From JAVBKV01 sp031553885 (GTDB lineage Bacteria; Bacteroidota; Bacteroidia; Bacteroidales; Azobacteroidaceae): a DNA stretch of 62,800 nt. A model generated the notes under the pieces. It saw only the letters and a list, made by a program, of their open reading frames with translations, did no database searches and had not been told where the DNA came from. Every line of letters begins with the position of its first letter. The stretch's first letter is position 1. A program made the position numbers and the translations under genes. The stretch spans positions 1 to 62,800 of the forward strand of contig JAVBKV010000043.1 in NCBI GenBank assembly GCA_031553885.1, given 5' to 3'. Of the stretch, positions 23,456 through 33,800 are shown piece after piece.

Positions 23456-23506
23456 AAAAGAAAAGTGGAGAGTTGAAAACAATCACCCTTCACTTTTCTT
23501 TTTTCC
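23456..23506 (+). terminator. Terminator after gpmA
   Basis: An A-rich arm ending AGAAAAGTG pairs with CACTTTTCTTTTTT, with a 23-base loop and a T-run, 8 bp past the gpmA stop. Confidence 0.7.
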
Positions 23507-23538
23507 AATTTCCAATTTCCATTTAAAAAAACCAACCT

Positions 23539-25788
23539 ATGATCACTCCCGACGAAAACAATTCTATTTTTCAATTGGCTACCGATTTTATCAATGAAAC
23601 ATCGGAGCATCTCTTCCTGACAGGAAAAGCCGGAACCGGAAAAACGACATTTTTAAGACATATCCGCAAACAAACACATAAAACCGCTTTGGTTGCCGCG
23701 CCTACCGGAGTGGCTGCTATCAACGCCGGAGGAATTACGTTACACTCTCTTTTTCAGTTGCCTTTTGAGCCATATCTCCCTGGAATTTCCACGCTTTCAT
23801 CACAAAAAAATTTCTTCCGGTTTACCAAACAGAAATTAGATTTACTTCGCCAGCTTGAGTTACTGATCATCGATGAGGTCAGCATGTTGCGGGCCGATAC
23901 TCTGGATGCGATCGATGCTTCCCTGAGAGGAATCCGCCGGAACCCGCGCCCGTTCGGAGGTGTCCAGGTATTGTACATCGGCGATATGTTTCAATTGCCT
24001 CCGGTTGCCAAAGACGATGAATGGCAACTGTTGAAAGAATATTATTCCAGTACGTTTTTCTTTCATGCTAAAGTGATTCAGCAGACGCAACCGGTTTACC
24101 TGGAACTGAAAAAAGTTTACAGGCAGGGAGATCCGGTTTTTGTGGATTTGTTGAACCGTGTAAGAAATAATGTGATAACGGCTTCTGATATTCAGGAACT
24201 GAACCGGCACTACGATCCGCAGTTTATTCCTTCTGATGAGGAAAAGTACATTACACTTACGACCCATAACTATAAAGCTGATCAGATCAATAACCGGAAA
24301 CTGGAGGAACTGCAAACTCCCGAGCGTATTTTTACCGGGGAAGTAAAAGGTGAATTCCCGGATTATTCATTGCCTACCGACATGCAATTGCGATTGAAAG
24401 AAGGTGCTCAGGTCATGTTCCTGAGAAACGATACCATGGAGCCCAGGCGCTATTACAATGGAAAAATCGCTACAATCAGCCGCATTGTAGCTGATCAGAT
24501 ATATGTTTATATTCCGGAAAATAATACGGAAATTTTGCTACAGAAAGAAATCTGGGAGAATATGCGTTACTCTCTTAACAAGGAATCGGGAGGAATCGTA
24601 CAGGAACAGTTGGGCTCTTTTACCCAGTTTCCGATCCGGCTTGCCTGGGCGATTACCATTCATAAAAGCCAGGGACTGACTTTCGAAAAAGCGATTATCG
24701 ATATTGGCGCTTCCTTTGCTCCCGGTCAGGCATACGTAGCCCTGAGCCGGTGTACTTCACTGGATGGTATTGTGTTGCACTCCCGGGTTCAACCAAATTG
24801 TATCATGACCGATCCGCATGCGATCCGTTTCAGCCAGACGGAAAAAGCCCGGGAAGAATTGGAAGATATTTTCAGCCGGGGAAAAAGAAAATTCTGGGCA
24901 GAACGCTTGCTGCTGTACTTCGATTGGAGACCCATGTATTTGATTCTGAAGGAAATGGAGAAGTTTATGGAAGATAAAGTCACCGAGGAATATCTGCCGT
25001 TGAGTGCATTACTGTCTCGTTCTCACCGAACAGTGAGGGAGTTGGAGGAAACGGCGTTTAAATTCCAGGATCAATTGACCCGGTTGGTACAGCAGGAAGG
25101 GGTAGGCGAGGACCTTCCCGTTCTGAAAGAACGCTGTACTAAAGCTGTTGCTTATTTTTATGAACAATTTATCGATCAGATTCTAAAGCCCTTACAGGAA
25201 TACATCCATTATTTCAAATCTCCTAAAAAAGCGAAAACATTTTATAAGAATATAATTGCTATCGAGGAAGATATGATCCTGTTTCTGGAGAATATGAAAC
25301 GGGTGCGGTACAACAACATTCCGTTGGCTGATGGTCCGGATCTGGTGGTTCCCCGGAGAAAAGACCTTTTTACTACGGATGCCCAGGCGGAAAAACTTCC
25401 GAAAAAAAGGAAATCGTCCGGTGAAAAGATAGAAAAAGTCAAACCGGAAAAAGAAAAAAAGGAAAAAATATCTACGTACAAAATGAGCCTGACTTTGTAT
25501 AAAGAAGGCCTTTCCATCGAAAAAATTGCAGAACAGCGTACGCTGGCGGTTTCTACGATTGAAGGTCACCTGGCTTCCTTTATTGCAAGCGGAGAATTGT
25601 CTGTAGAAGAATTTTTTTCACCGCAAGAACTGGAAGAAATACATCCGGTTCTGGAAACATTTATCGAAATGGAATACCCGCCTTTCAGAACAGCTGTCGA
25701 ACAATTGAAAGGAAAATATACCTATGGACAGCTTCGAATGGCTTTTAATCATATTAAACAGTTGAAACAAAAAGAATTATCGCAATAA
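23539..25788 (+). CDS. PIF1-like SF1B helicase with C-terminal helix-turn-helix tail
   Basis: Cytoplasmic DNA helicase of 749 residues. Walker A is GKAGTGKTT at 29-37, Walker B IIDEVSM near 111-117, motif III GDMFQLPPV, and the C-terminal UvrD-like lobe has AITIHKSQGLTF. A Lys-rich linker of about 40 residues (near 610-650) leads to a C-terminal helix-turn-helix of the RecQ-tail type (LYKEGLSIEKIAEQRTLAV). This fusion is common in Bacteroidales helicases, probably for genome maintenance. The downstream nuclease/phosphatase gene starts 22 bp after the stop, so the two are likely co-transcribed. Confidence 0.92.
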   Translation: MITPDENNSIFQLATDFINETSEHLFLTGKAGTGKTTFLRHIRKQTHKTALVAAPTGVAAINAGGITLHSLFQLPFEPYLPGISTLSSQKNFFRFTKQKLDLLRQLELLIIDEVSMLRADTLDAIDASLRGIRRNPRPFGGVQVLYIGDMFQLPPVAKDDEWQLLKEYYSSTFFFHAKVIQQTQPVYLELKKVYRQGDPVFVDLLNRVRNNVITASDIQELNRHYDPQFIPSDEEKYITLTTHNYKADQINNRKLEELQTPERIFTGEVKGEFPDYSLPTDMQLRLKEGAQVMFLRNDTMEPRRYYNGKIATISRIVADQIYVYIPENNTEILLQKEIWENMRYSLNKESGGIVQEQLGSFTQFPIRLAWAITIHKSQGLTFEKAIIDIGASFAPGQAYVALSRCTSLDGIVLHSRVQPNCIMTDPHAIRFSQTEKAREELEDIFSRGKRKFWAERLLLYFDWRPMYLILKEMEKFMEDKVTEEYLPLSALLSRSHRTVRELEETAFKFQDQLTRLVQQEGVGEDLPVLKERCTKAVAYFYEQFIDQILKPLQEYIHYFKSPKKAKTFYKNIIAIEEDMILFLENMKRVRYNNIPLADGPDLVVPRRKDLFTTDAQAEKLPKKRKSSGEKIEKVKPEKEKKEKISTYKMSLTLYKEGLSIEKIAEQRTLAVSTIEGHLASFIASGELSVEEFFSPQELEEIHPVLETFIEMEYPPFRTAVEQLKGKYTYGQLRMAFNHIKQLKQKELSQ

Positions 25789-25809
25789 AAATTATTAAAT
25801 TTACCCACC

Positions 25810-27675
25810 ATGAATGTACATTTTCTGAAATTAATTTCGGCCGTATGTTGTTTTACTTTTTATACAGCCTGGGGATATTCCACTGATTTTGAACGAATTG
25901 AAAATACGGAACGGATCATGAGTTACAATGTCCGGAATGCCTTGGGTATGGATAATCAGCGGGACTACCAACGGATTGCCGATGTTATTCTTCGTGTCTC
26001 TCCGGATGTGGTTGCTGTGCAGGAGCTAGATAGTGTAACCGAACGGAGCCAGGGAGTAGATGCCCTTGCACGTCTGGCGGATTTAACCAAGATGTATTCC
26101 GTTTACGGAGCTTCGATCGATTATCAGGGAGGTAAATATGGAATCGGAATTCTTTCCAAAGAAAAACCCTTGTCCTGGGAGCGGATTCCGTTGCCCGGAA
26201 GTGAAGAAAAGCGGTCGTTGTTGATGGTTGAATTGGAAAAATACATTTTCTGTTGTACGCATTTCTCATTGAAAGAACCGGATCGCTTAGCTTCGGTTGC
26301 TATTATCAACGATTACGTGCAAAAGTTTGGTAAACCGGTATTTCTGGCCGGAGATATTAATGCCACTCCGGATTCCCCGGTGTTGTCGGCATTTCAGAAA
26401 ACATGGAAAATACTGAGTAATCCCAAGCAACTGACTTCCCCGGCAGATAAACCCGTACGGACCATCGATTATATTTTCGGATATACCGGTAAACAGGATA
26501 CCTGTTCTGTTTTGCAGACAAGGGTATTGAACGAACCGGTTGCTTCCGATCACTTGCCTCTTTTTGCGGATATTCGCCTGCGGGCAGACAAAAATGCAAT
26601 TTTCAAGACGAAGCCTTATTTGCAGAATCCGGCTGTCGATGCGGTTACGGTCATGTGGCAGACTTATGTTCCCTGTTACAGCTGGATCGAGTACGGAGAA
26701 GATTCGACCCGGATGAAGCGCGAAAGAACTTCTGTGGAAGGAGAAGCCATGGCTAATAACCAGGATAACCGGATCCGTTTAAGCGGCTTAAAACCCGGAA
26801 CAAAGTATTACTACCGGGTTTGTTCGAGAGAAATAACCCTTTATGAACCTTACAGAAAAGAGTTCGGAGCAACCGCAACTTCTCCGGTGTCTTCTTTTAT
26901 CACATTGGATGATAATAAAAAAGCCTTTACTGCAATTATATTCAATGATATTCATGATAACTACGCTCTCTTTGACAAATTATGCAGCCAGATTAAGGAT
27001 GTCCCTTACGATATTGTATTTTTTAATGGTGACTGTATTGCTGATGTACAGAGCGAAAGGAATGCCGTGAGAAGTATTTCCCATTACAGTGAAAAAATAA
27101 AAGCAGATGCTGTTCCGAGTATTTATTTACGCGGAAACCATGAAACCCGTGGCGCTTATTCGATGTTTCTCTGGAATTTACTGGAGAAAGTAGGCGGTCA
27201 ACATTCCTATTGTGCATTCAATATCGGAGATACCCGTTTCGTTTTATTGGATGCGGGTGAAGATAAGCCTGATGATCATTGGGTGTATTACGGACTGAAT
27301 GATTTCACGCAGTATCGAAAAGATCAGGCTGAATTTTTACGGAAAGAAACGGCTTCAAAGGCTTTCCGGTCGGCTTCCCGGCGAGTCCTGCTCTACCACA
27401 TTCCTACTTACGGACTGGGTGAAAGTTTTTGTCCGGCTTGCGAAGAATGGAACGGAATTCTTTCTAAAGCAAATTTTGATATTTGCTTTAATGCCCATAC
27501 ACATAAGTTTAATTACATTCAAAAAGGAAAGGAAGGAAATAATTTTCCGGTTATTATCGGAGGTGGAAGTAATGAAAAAAGTGCAACGGTAATGATCCTT
27601 CAAAAGAAAGAAAAGGAAATGAATTTAAAGGTGCTCAATGTCAATGGAGAAGAATTGCTGACACTGGATTTGTAG
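25810..27675 (+). CDS. Exported fusion of an endonuclease/exonuclease/phosphatase domain and a purple-acid-type metallophosphatase
   Basis: A 621-residue protein with an N-terminal signal peptide and two complete phosphoesterase domains. Residues about 35-255 are an EEP fold: SYNVRN, VQELD near 70, THFSL, GDINATPDS near 181, and SDHLPLF near 247. Residues about 265-350 form the Fn3-like N-terminal domain of purple acid phosphatases (RLSGLKPGTKYYYRV). Residues about 370-600 are a calcineurin-type metallophosphatase with all motifs: FNDIHDN, NGDCIAD, RGNHET, LYHIPTYG and NAHTHKF. It could release phosphate from nucleic acids or phospholipid headgroups in the periplasm by coupled diesterase and monoesterase steps, but this is inference. 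The gene shares a transcript with the helicase upstream. Confidence 0.9.
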   Translation: MNVHFLKLISAVCCFTFYTAWGYSTDFERIENTERIMSYNVRNALGMDNQRDYQRIADVILRVSPDVVAVQELDSVTERSQGVDALARLADLTKMYSVYGASIDYQGGKYGIGILSKEKPLSWERIPLPGSEEKRSLLMVELEKYIFCCTHFSLKEPDRLASVAIINDYVQKFGKPVFLAGDINATPDSPVLSAFQKTWKILSNPKQLTSPADKPVRTIDYIFGYTGKQDTCSVLQTRVLNEPVASDHLPLFADIRLRADKNAIFKTKPYLQNPAVDAVTVMWQTYVPCYSWIEYGEDSTRMKRERTSVEGEAMANNQDNRIRLSGLKPGTKYYYRVCSREITLYEPYRKEFGATATSPVSSFITLDDNKKAFTAIIFNDIHDNYALFDKLCSQIKDVPYDIVFFNGDCIADVQSERNAVRSISHYSEKIKADAVPSIYLRGNHETRGAYSMFLWNLLEKVGGQHSYCAFNIGDTRFVLLDAGEDKPDDHWVYYGLNDFTQYRKDQAEFLRKETASKAFRSASRRVLLYHIPTYGLGESFCPACEEWNGILSKANFDICFNAHTHKFNYIQKGKEGNNFPVIIGGGSNEKSATVMILQKKEKEMNLKVLNVNGEELLTLDL

Positions 27676-27759
27676 AATTAATTTTAAGGAATAATAGTAG
27701 AATAAATAATTATATTTAAATAAAAAAATAAAAAAAATTTCAGATTAATAAAAATAGAT

Positions 27760-27767
27760 TATATTTG
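27760..27767 (+). promoter_or_regulatory. Predicted promoter of the eight-gene surface-protein operon, -7 box
   Basis: TATATTTG matches TAnnTTTG, 42 bp before the ATG at 27810, in a strongly AT-rich gap. No other convincing box is seen upstream of the following seven genes, whose spacings run from a 20-bp overlap to 76 bp. Confidence 0.6.
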
Positions 27768-27809
27768 CAGTCAATATTCAGTATTTAACCAAAACAATAA
27801 TTAATTGAT

Positions 27810-29162
27810 ATGATAACCAAAATCTTTATCCGGTTAATCGTTTTCTGCTGTCTATTTTATATTTTCTTAATTTCCTGCCGGGAGGAAATTCCCATTGAAA
27901 TTATCCCTGATTTTTCGTTGGAAACGGAGTATGAGGATTATACTGTACCTGCAACGGTAGAGATCCGGAATTACAGTTCCGGAGCAGATTGGTTTCGTTG
28001 GGTTTTCGAGGGTGGCAATCCTGCCTGGTCCGATCGGAAACAGCCCGGAAAAGTGGTCTACAGTCAGGCCGGAACGTACACGGTCTGGTTGGAGGCCGGA
28101 AATGATTATCACCGGGAATGCAAAGCCCTGGAAATTGTACTGGATTCCCTGGCCGTTCTTGATTTTGATCCACAGGTGCAGGTCAATGCGTTTGTTCCCG
28201 CAACTCTTAAAATTGTGAACCGCACCCGGGGATGCGACAGTTGCGAGTGGACATTTGAAGGAGGTGTGCCATCGCTTGCTCAGGGATATCAGCCTCCTCC
28301 CGTGCATTACACCCGGCCCGGGGAATACCGGATCAATCTCCGGGTGGTTTCCGGACGAAAAACGCATGAATTGTCGAAAACAGTAACTTTGCTTCCCGAA
28401 CTGAATTCCGATTTTGAGATTGTTCCGGACCGGGGAGATGAGGATATGGAAATTCCCTGGCGGGCAATGTTGAAAAATAAATCAGTTAGCGGATTGACCT
28501 ATCGTTGGAAAGCTCCCGGGGGAATACTGGAGGGTGATGTGGAAGAAAATACTTCTGTCTTTTACGATCAACCCGGAACTTATACGATTGAACTGGTTGC
28601 GGAAAATGGTAAACAAACCAAGATGAAAACAGCAATCGTTCAACTTTTTCCCAATACCAATTTAATTGTTGCAGAGGACGTTCGTCTGGGGATCAATACA
28701 TCCAAAATCGTCGGTTGTTTTTATTCCTGTCTGGAAAAAAGGGCTTTTCCGGAAACCGAAATTGATGATAAGAACGGGCCCGGGATCGATTTTGTATTTT
28801 TCGGCCTGAATCCGGATTTTTCGTATTACCGTTTTTTATCCCCGGATGAAGTCCAGAATTTTGTTTTCGAAGCAATTCCCGGAGCCGGCAAAACCTGGTT
28901 CGCAGATCCGGTCGGGCAGGCAAAAATTTTGTTTGATGAAAAGGATTTCAGGGAAATGAAAGATGATTCGATTCTGCAGGGATTGCCGATTCGGGAAAAT
29001 AGCTCTGCCGGTATTTATTTTCAATCCGGTCCGTCTTCCCGGATTGTTCTCTTTGAAACTTCCGACGGGAGGAAAGGAGCGATCTGGATCAAACAATGGA
29101 CGGCTGCTGGTTCCGAGTCTTTTATTATGGTGGATATTAAAGTACAAAAAGAAAAAAGATAA
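27810..29162 (+). CDS. PKD-repeat lipoprotein
   Basis: A 450-residue predicted surface or periplasmic lipoprotein; the signal peptide ends LISC with Cys23. Three PKD-like beta domains follow (about 30-115, 115-200, 200-290), each with the pattern F-x-W-x-F-E-G-G-x-P and Y-x-x-x-G-x-Y-T-V typical of PKD folds (WVFEGGNPAW, WTFEGGVPSL, WKAPGGILEG). The remaining 160 residues are not recognised. It is the first gene of the operon behind 27760, with the barrel gene 22 bp downstream. A structural or anchoring role on the cell surface is inferred from the domains and neighbours. Confidence 0.82.
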   Translation: MITKIFIRLIVFCCLFYIFLISCREEIPIEIIPDFSLETEYEDYTVPATVEIRNYSSGADWFRWVFEGGNPAWSDRKQPGKVVYSQAGTYTVWLEAGNDYHRECKALEIVLDSLAVLDFDPQVQVNAFVPATLKIVNRTRGCDSCEWTFEGGVPSLAQGYQPPPVHYTRPGEYRINLRVVSGRKTHELSKTVTLLPELNSDFEIVPDRGDEDMEIPWRAMLKNKSVSGLTYRWKAPGGILEGDVEENTSVFYDQPGTYTIELVAENGKQTKMKTAIVQLFPNTNLIVAEDVRLGINTSKIVGCFYSCLEKRAFPETEIDDKNGPGIDFVFFGLNPDFSYYRFLSPDEVQNFVFEAIPGAGKTWFADPVGQAKILFDEKDFREMKDDSILQGLPIRENSSAGIYFQSGPSSRIVLFETSDGRKGAIWIKQWTAAGSESFIMVDIKVQKEKR

Positions 29163-29184
29163 ATCAACCAACCCTTAACTTCTT

Positions 29185-30873
29185 GTGAAAAAATTAATGT
29201 TATCGGGTGCCGTATTTTTATCGGTGCTTTCCTCCTTATCTGCCCAACAGGTCGATCTGGAGCATACAAAGGAGTTGCTTTCGAAGAAGAACCTATTGAA
29301 GATACGGGGAGGTTTTTCAGCAAATTCCGTTTTGTATACGGGTAATGAATCTTATGCCCGGGATCCTTTTGCCTATTACCTATCCGGGAATGTGAGTCTG
29401 AATTTCCTGAGTTTGCTGGATGTGCCTTTTACATTCAATCTGACAAATTCGGGATCGAATTACACTTATCCCACCATGCCTAATCGGTTGGCATTCCATC
29501 CTACTTATAAGTGTGTTGTGGCTCATATTGGGGATGTATCCATGAACTTTTCTCCTTACACATTGAACGGGCATTTGTTTTCCGGAGCCGGAGTCGAGGT
29601 AAATCCGGAACAGATTCCTTTAAAAATCAGCGCAATGTATGGCCGTTTACAACGGGCTGTGGAGTATGGAAATGGAAACAGCAATGCTCCGGTTGCCTAT
29701 GAACGAATGGGCTATGGAGCCAATATTCGTTTGGAAAAAATGAAGTATCAATTGGGAATGAGTTTTCTGGAGGCTAAAGACGATGAAAATTCCTTAGCAT
29801 GGAAACCCGACAGTCTGCTGATTTTTCCGCAGGAGAACAAGGCTGTAAGCTGGGAGGTCCGGATTCAACTGATCCGGAATTTACAATTGACTGCCGAATA
29901 CGGATGGAGTTTGCTGGATCGCGACCGGAGAATCTCCGAGGCTCAATTACCGGATGAGTCTTATCATGCTTTACGGACATTATTGAATTATACGTTTGGA
30001 AGCAATACGGTAGGTATGGGCTATGAACGGATCGATCCGGGTTATAAGACTCTGGGCGCTTATTATTTCAATAACGACCTGGAAAATGTAACCTTGAATT
30101 ATGCTTGTTCCTTACTGAAAAATAAAGCGACACTGGCATTGAGCGGAGGTGTCCAGCGGGATGATCTCGACAATGAAAAAGAATCCCGGACCCGGCGCTT
30201 TGTTTCGTCTGCCAATATCAACTATACTCCGTATGATCGCTTGCATCTGGGGTTGTCGTATTCTGGTTTTCAGTCGTATATGAATATCAAATCCCAGTTT
30301 GATTATATCAATGAGCTATCTCCTTATGATAATCTGGATACCTTGAATTATACCCAGTTATCCCAGAATATCCAGATGAGAGCCGGTTATACATTGAATC
30401 GTTCGAAAACCCGGATTCACAATCTGAACCTGGATTTAAGTGTACAGGAGGCGGTTGATAAACAGGGAGATATTATTCCGGAAGGAGGGTTGTCCCGGTT
30501 TTACAATGCTTCGTTGGGATATGGATTGCAGTTTATTCCCCAGCAAATCAACTGTAATTTTAATCTGAATATAACTGCCAGCCGGATGGGAGGAATGGAT
30601 ATGCTGATTATTGGTCCAACAATGGCTCTTTCGGCGCATTTATTTGATAAAAAACTGGCTTCCGGATTTTCTGCTTCATACAACACTCAGTTTTCCAACC
30701 AAATCAATCAGGGAGAAGTCTGGAACCTTCGCTGGAATGCGGGTTATACCTTATTTAAAAAGCATAATGTAAATCTGAGTTCCATCTACCGGAGTAATTG
30801 CCTCAAGAATACAACTAATCCTTCAAGAACCAACGGATTGACAATGACCTTAACTTATAATTACCGGTTTTAA
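29185..30873 (+). CDS. Outer-membrane beta-barrel protein
   Basis: A 562-residue protein starting at GTG (29185) with signal peptide MKKLMLSGAVFLSVLSSLSAQ. The mature part is made of alternating-hydrophobicity strands about 8-12 residues long (MYGRLQRAVEYG, NLQLTAEYGWSLLD, LTMTLTYNYRF) and ends in an aromatic Phe, as outer-membrane barrels do. No family name is certain. It sits between the PKD lipoprotein (22 bp gap) and the 1328-residue protein (2 bp gap), which suggests a partner in assembling or anchoring the exported products of this operon. There is no PorP/SprF signature that I can confirm, though PorP-like partners often accompany SprB-type proteins. Confidence 0.8.
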   Translation: MKKLMLSGAVFLSVLSSLSAQQVDLEHTKELLSKKNLLKIRGGFSANSVLYTGNESYARDPFAYYLSGNVSLNFLSLLDVPFTFNLTNSGSNYTYPTMPNRLAFHPTYKCVVAHIGDVSMNFSPYTLNGHLFSGAGVEVNPEQIPLKISAMYGRLQRAVEYGNGNSNAPVAYERMGYGANIRLEKMKYQLGMSFLEAKDDENSLAWKPDSLLIFPQENKAVSWEVRIQLIRNLQLTAEYGWSLLDRDRRISEAQLPDESYHALRTLLNYTFGSNTVGMGYERIDPGYKTLGAYYFNNDLENVTLNYACSLLKNKATLALSGGVQRDDLDNEKESRTRRFVSSANINYTPYDRLHLGLSYSGFQSYMNIKSQFDYINELSPYDNLDTLNYTQLSQNIQMRAGYTLNRSKTRIHNLNLDLSVQEAVDKQGDIIPEGGLSRFYNASLGYGLQFIPQQINCNFNLNITASRMGGMDMLIIGPTMALSAHLFDKKLASGFSASYNTQFSNQINQGEVWNLRWNAGYTLFKKHNVNLSSIYRSNCLKNTTNPSRTNGLTMTLTYNYRF

Positions 30874-30875
30874 CC

Positions 30876-33800
30876 ATGAAGCAAACGTTAATTTTTAATT
30901 CTAAAAATCGATACCTCACTCTGATTGCGTTGCTGGGTTTTTATTGGATGACTCTTTCCGGACAGCAACTTCGGGCGACTTATCCCATACAGGTTTCGGC
31001 TTATCTGAAACCGCCTTATTCCTTACACCTCGGAGAATATACGAATGGAACCCGGGAAAAACTGATGGTTCAATTGTTGAACCGTGACTTACAGCAACCC
31101 GAATTGCAGGTACAGCTTCATTTGAGTATTTCTGCCGGTAACGGAGTCCGGATCGAAACCCGTGATTATCAGCATTACCCGGTTATCCGTTTACTGGCGG
31201 GAGTCCCTTATCAATTGACACAATCAGATCTTTCTCCATATTTTCAGTCGGGAAACTGGAATGTGCAGGGCGTCCTGGATAACGGTCGTTTACCGGAAGG
31301 AATGATTGAAATCTGCATCCATGCTATTGAAGTCAATACGGGACGGTTGTTGTCGCAGACGGGTTGTGCCCGGGCGTGGGTAACGTTGAACCGTCCTCCG
31401 TTGCTGAACCTTCCGGCAACGAAAACGGTCGTTCCTTTCCGGGATCCCGTTAATCTGTTGTTTCAGTGGACTCCCCGTCACCAGGCATTGAGTAATGTGG
31501 AGTACGAGTTTGTCCTGAAAGAGATTTGGGATGAGGCTGTGAGCCCCGATGTCGCATTTGCTTACTCCCAGGAAATTTACCGGACAACTACTCGTCTGAC
31601 AAGCTTTGCTTATACGGCGATGTATCCTCCTCTATTGGAAAATAAACGTTATGCCTGGCAGGTAAGAGCAATGGTCCGGGATGGGTTTGAAGAAATCAAT
31701 TTATTTGAAAATCAGGGATACAGTGAAATATATTCATTTTCGATCGGTCAGAGTTGTCATGCACCGACAGGCATCTCACATCATCAGGAAACGGAACGCC
31801 TGATTATTGAATGGACCCCTGTCAACCAACCGAGTACATACACTGTGGCTTATCGGGGAAAATCGGGGGATGGAGACTGGCACCTGATTCAAACAACTAC
31901 TCACAAGGTAAATGTATTTGACCTGGCAACTGATACGGAATATGAATACAAGGTGGGAACTGTTTGTACAGATGGAAGTCTGGTTTATAGTCCTGTGTAT
32001 ACGGTTGTGCTGGAAGATTGGAAAAAAGATCTGAAAGCTACATGCGGTACGTTGCCGGATGCCAAAATCAAAGTTACCAATCCTCTTCAGGAACTTAGAG
32101 TGGGTGATGTTTTCTTTTCCGGTGATTTCTCTGTTACCGTGATGTCAGTGACGGGAGGTAACGGCGTATTTTCTGGAACAGGGTGGATCCGTTTTCCTTT
32201 GGTTGCTTACTCTAAATTGGCCGTTCAGTTCGAAAAAATAACAATTAACGATGAGTACCGGATGGTCAAAGGCGCTGTCGAAGCTTCTTATGATAAATCC
32301 GGAATACAATTAGCGAATGGGAATGCCCTTTTTTATGGAGGAAGCAATACCGGGCAAACGCAAACCGGGGCTGTAACCAGCCAGGTGAAAGCAGATTTTA
32401 TTATTCCGGAACAACCAATTGTGATTTATGATAAAGAAACAGGATCCATTGAAATCCGGGATGAGGACGGAAATCGGGTGGGAACGCTTTCTGTTCCCGA
32501 TGAAACCATGGAAGTTTTGAATAATGGGAAAGCGACAGTTATTACGGTACAGGATAAAGAAGGTGTCATGCATACCGTTACGCAAGACGAAAAAGGAAAT
32601 TTGTCAATTCAAAAAACAGGTACCCAGGAGAGTCCGCTTCCGGCCGGAAGCTTTAGCGAAACAGAACTGGCTTCAAAAAAAGCAGTCGTAGAATTTTATT
32701 CATTGCCCGGCCATACTTATGCTTTTGATCAATGGAAAGAACATTACCGATCAGTATCATTGATAACAGATGAGAATAAATATGAATTCATCGGAAATTA
32801 TGCAGTTCCCTGTCAGTTGATACCTTCTGGAAAAACAGAGAAAGTCGGAGTGAAAATAAATATCCTGGACAAAAAAAATATAAAAGAAGACAGTATCCTT
32901 TTCAAAACAAAGACCGGATATACCGTCCGTCCGGAAAACGGAGTCCTGACTCTTAACGGAGGAAAAACGAATGATGCCCAGGATTTATATGCTCTTTATC
33001 CCGATGGAAAAGGAGGATATTGGACCTTGGGAAAATTAAAGATATTGTCTTATTCCGAACCGGAAATCAATTTGGTGTTGGTTCCGGTACGATGCAACGG
33101 TCAGGTATATACGACCGATATTCATGCTGTCAGGGAAAAACTGGATCAAGTTTACCAATCCCTTGGAATAACCTGGAATGTGAGTCTGGATGAACCTTTT
33201 GATTATCCAGCTGCGGACATGGAATCAGAAGGAGGCGATTTGTTTTCCCGTTATACGGATGAAATGAAAGAACTCAATAATACGTATATAAAATCCGGAA
33301 GGAGCTTTGATAAGAAAGCGGTTTACATTTTTATTCTTCGTTCGGGGAACATAAAAGGAAAGAATATCTCAGGAGATATGCCCCGGGGTAAACAGTTCGG
33401 CTATGTTTTTACAGATGCAGGAAACCTTCCGTGGACGATTGCTCATGAAGTAGCCCATGGAAAATTCAAATTACGGCATACTTTCGATAACGATTACGGA
33501 AACGGGCTGGAAAAAGAAACGGATAACCTGATGAATTATTACAATGGGACTTATCTTGCCAAATGGCAATGGGATGAAATTTTCGATCCGGCTTTGTTGG
33601 TGAGTCCGTTTGAAAGTGATGAGGATGGGATGGCTCCGGTTGTAGATAATGAAAAGTTGTATGCCTGTATAGAAGAAATTCGGAGATCACTATTCACAGG
33701 ATCAGAAGTTAAGCTCCGGAATTACTCCTTGTTGTCCAAAGGAGAAATGTTTTTGCTGGGAGGAATGGACTATTCTTTTATAACGGTTAAAAGGATGAAT

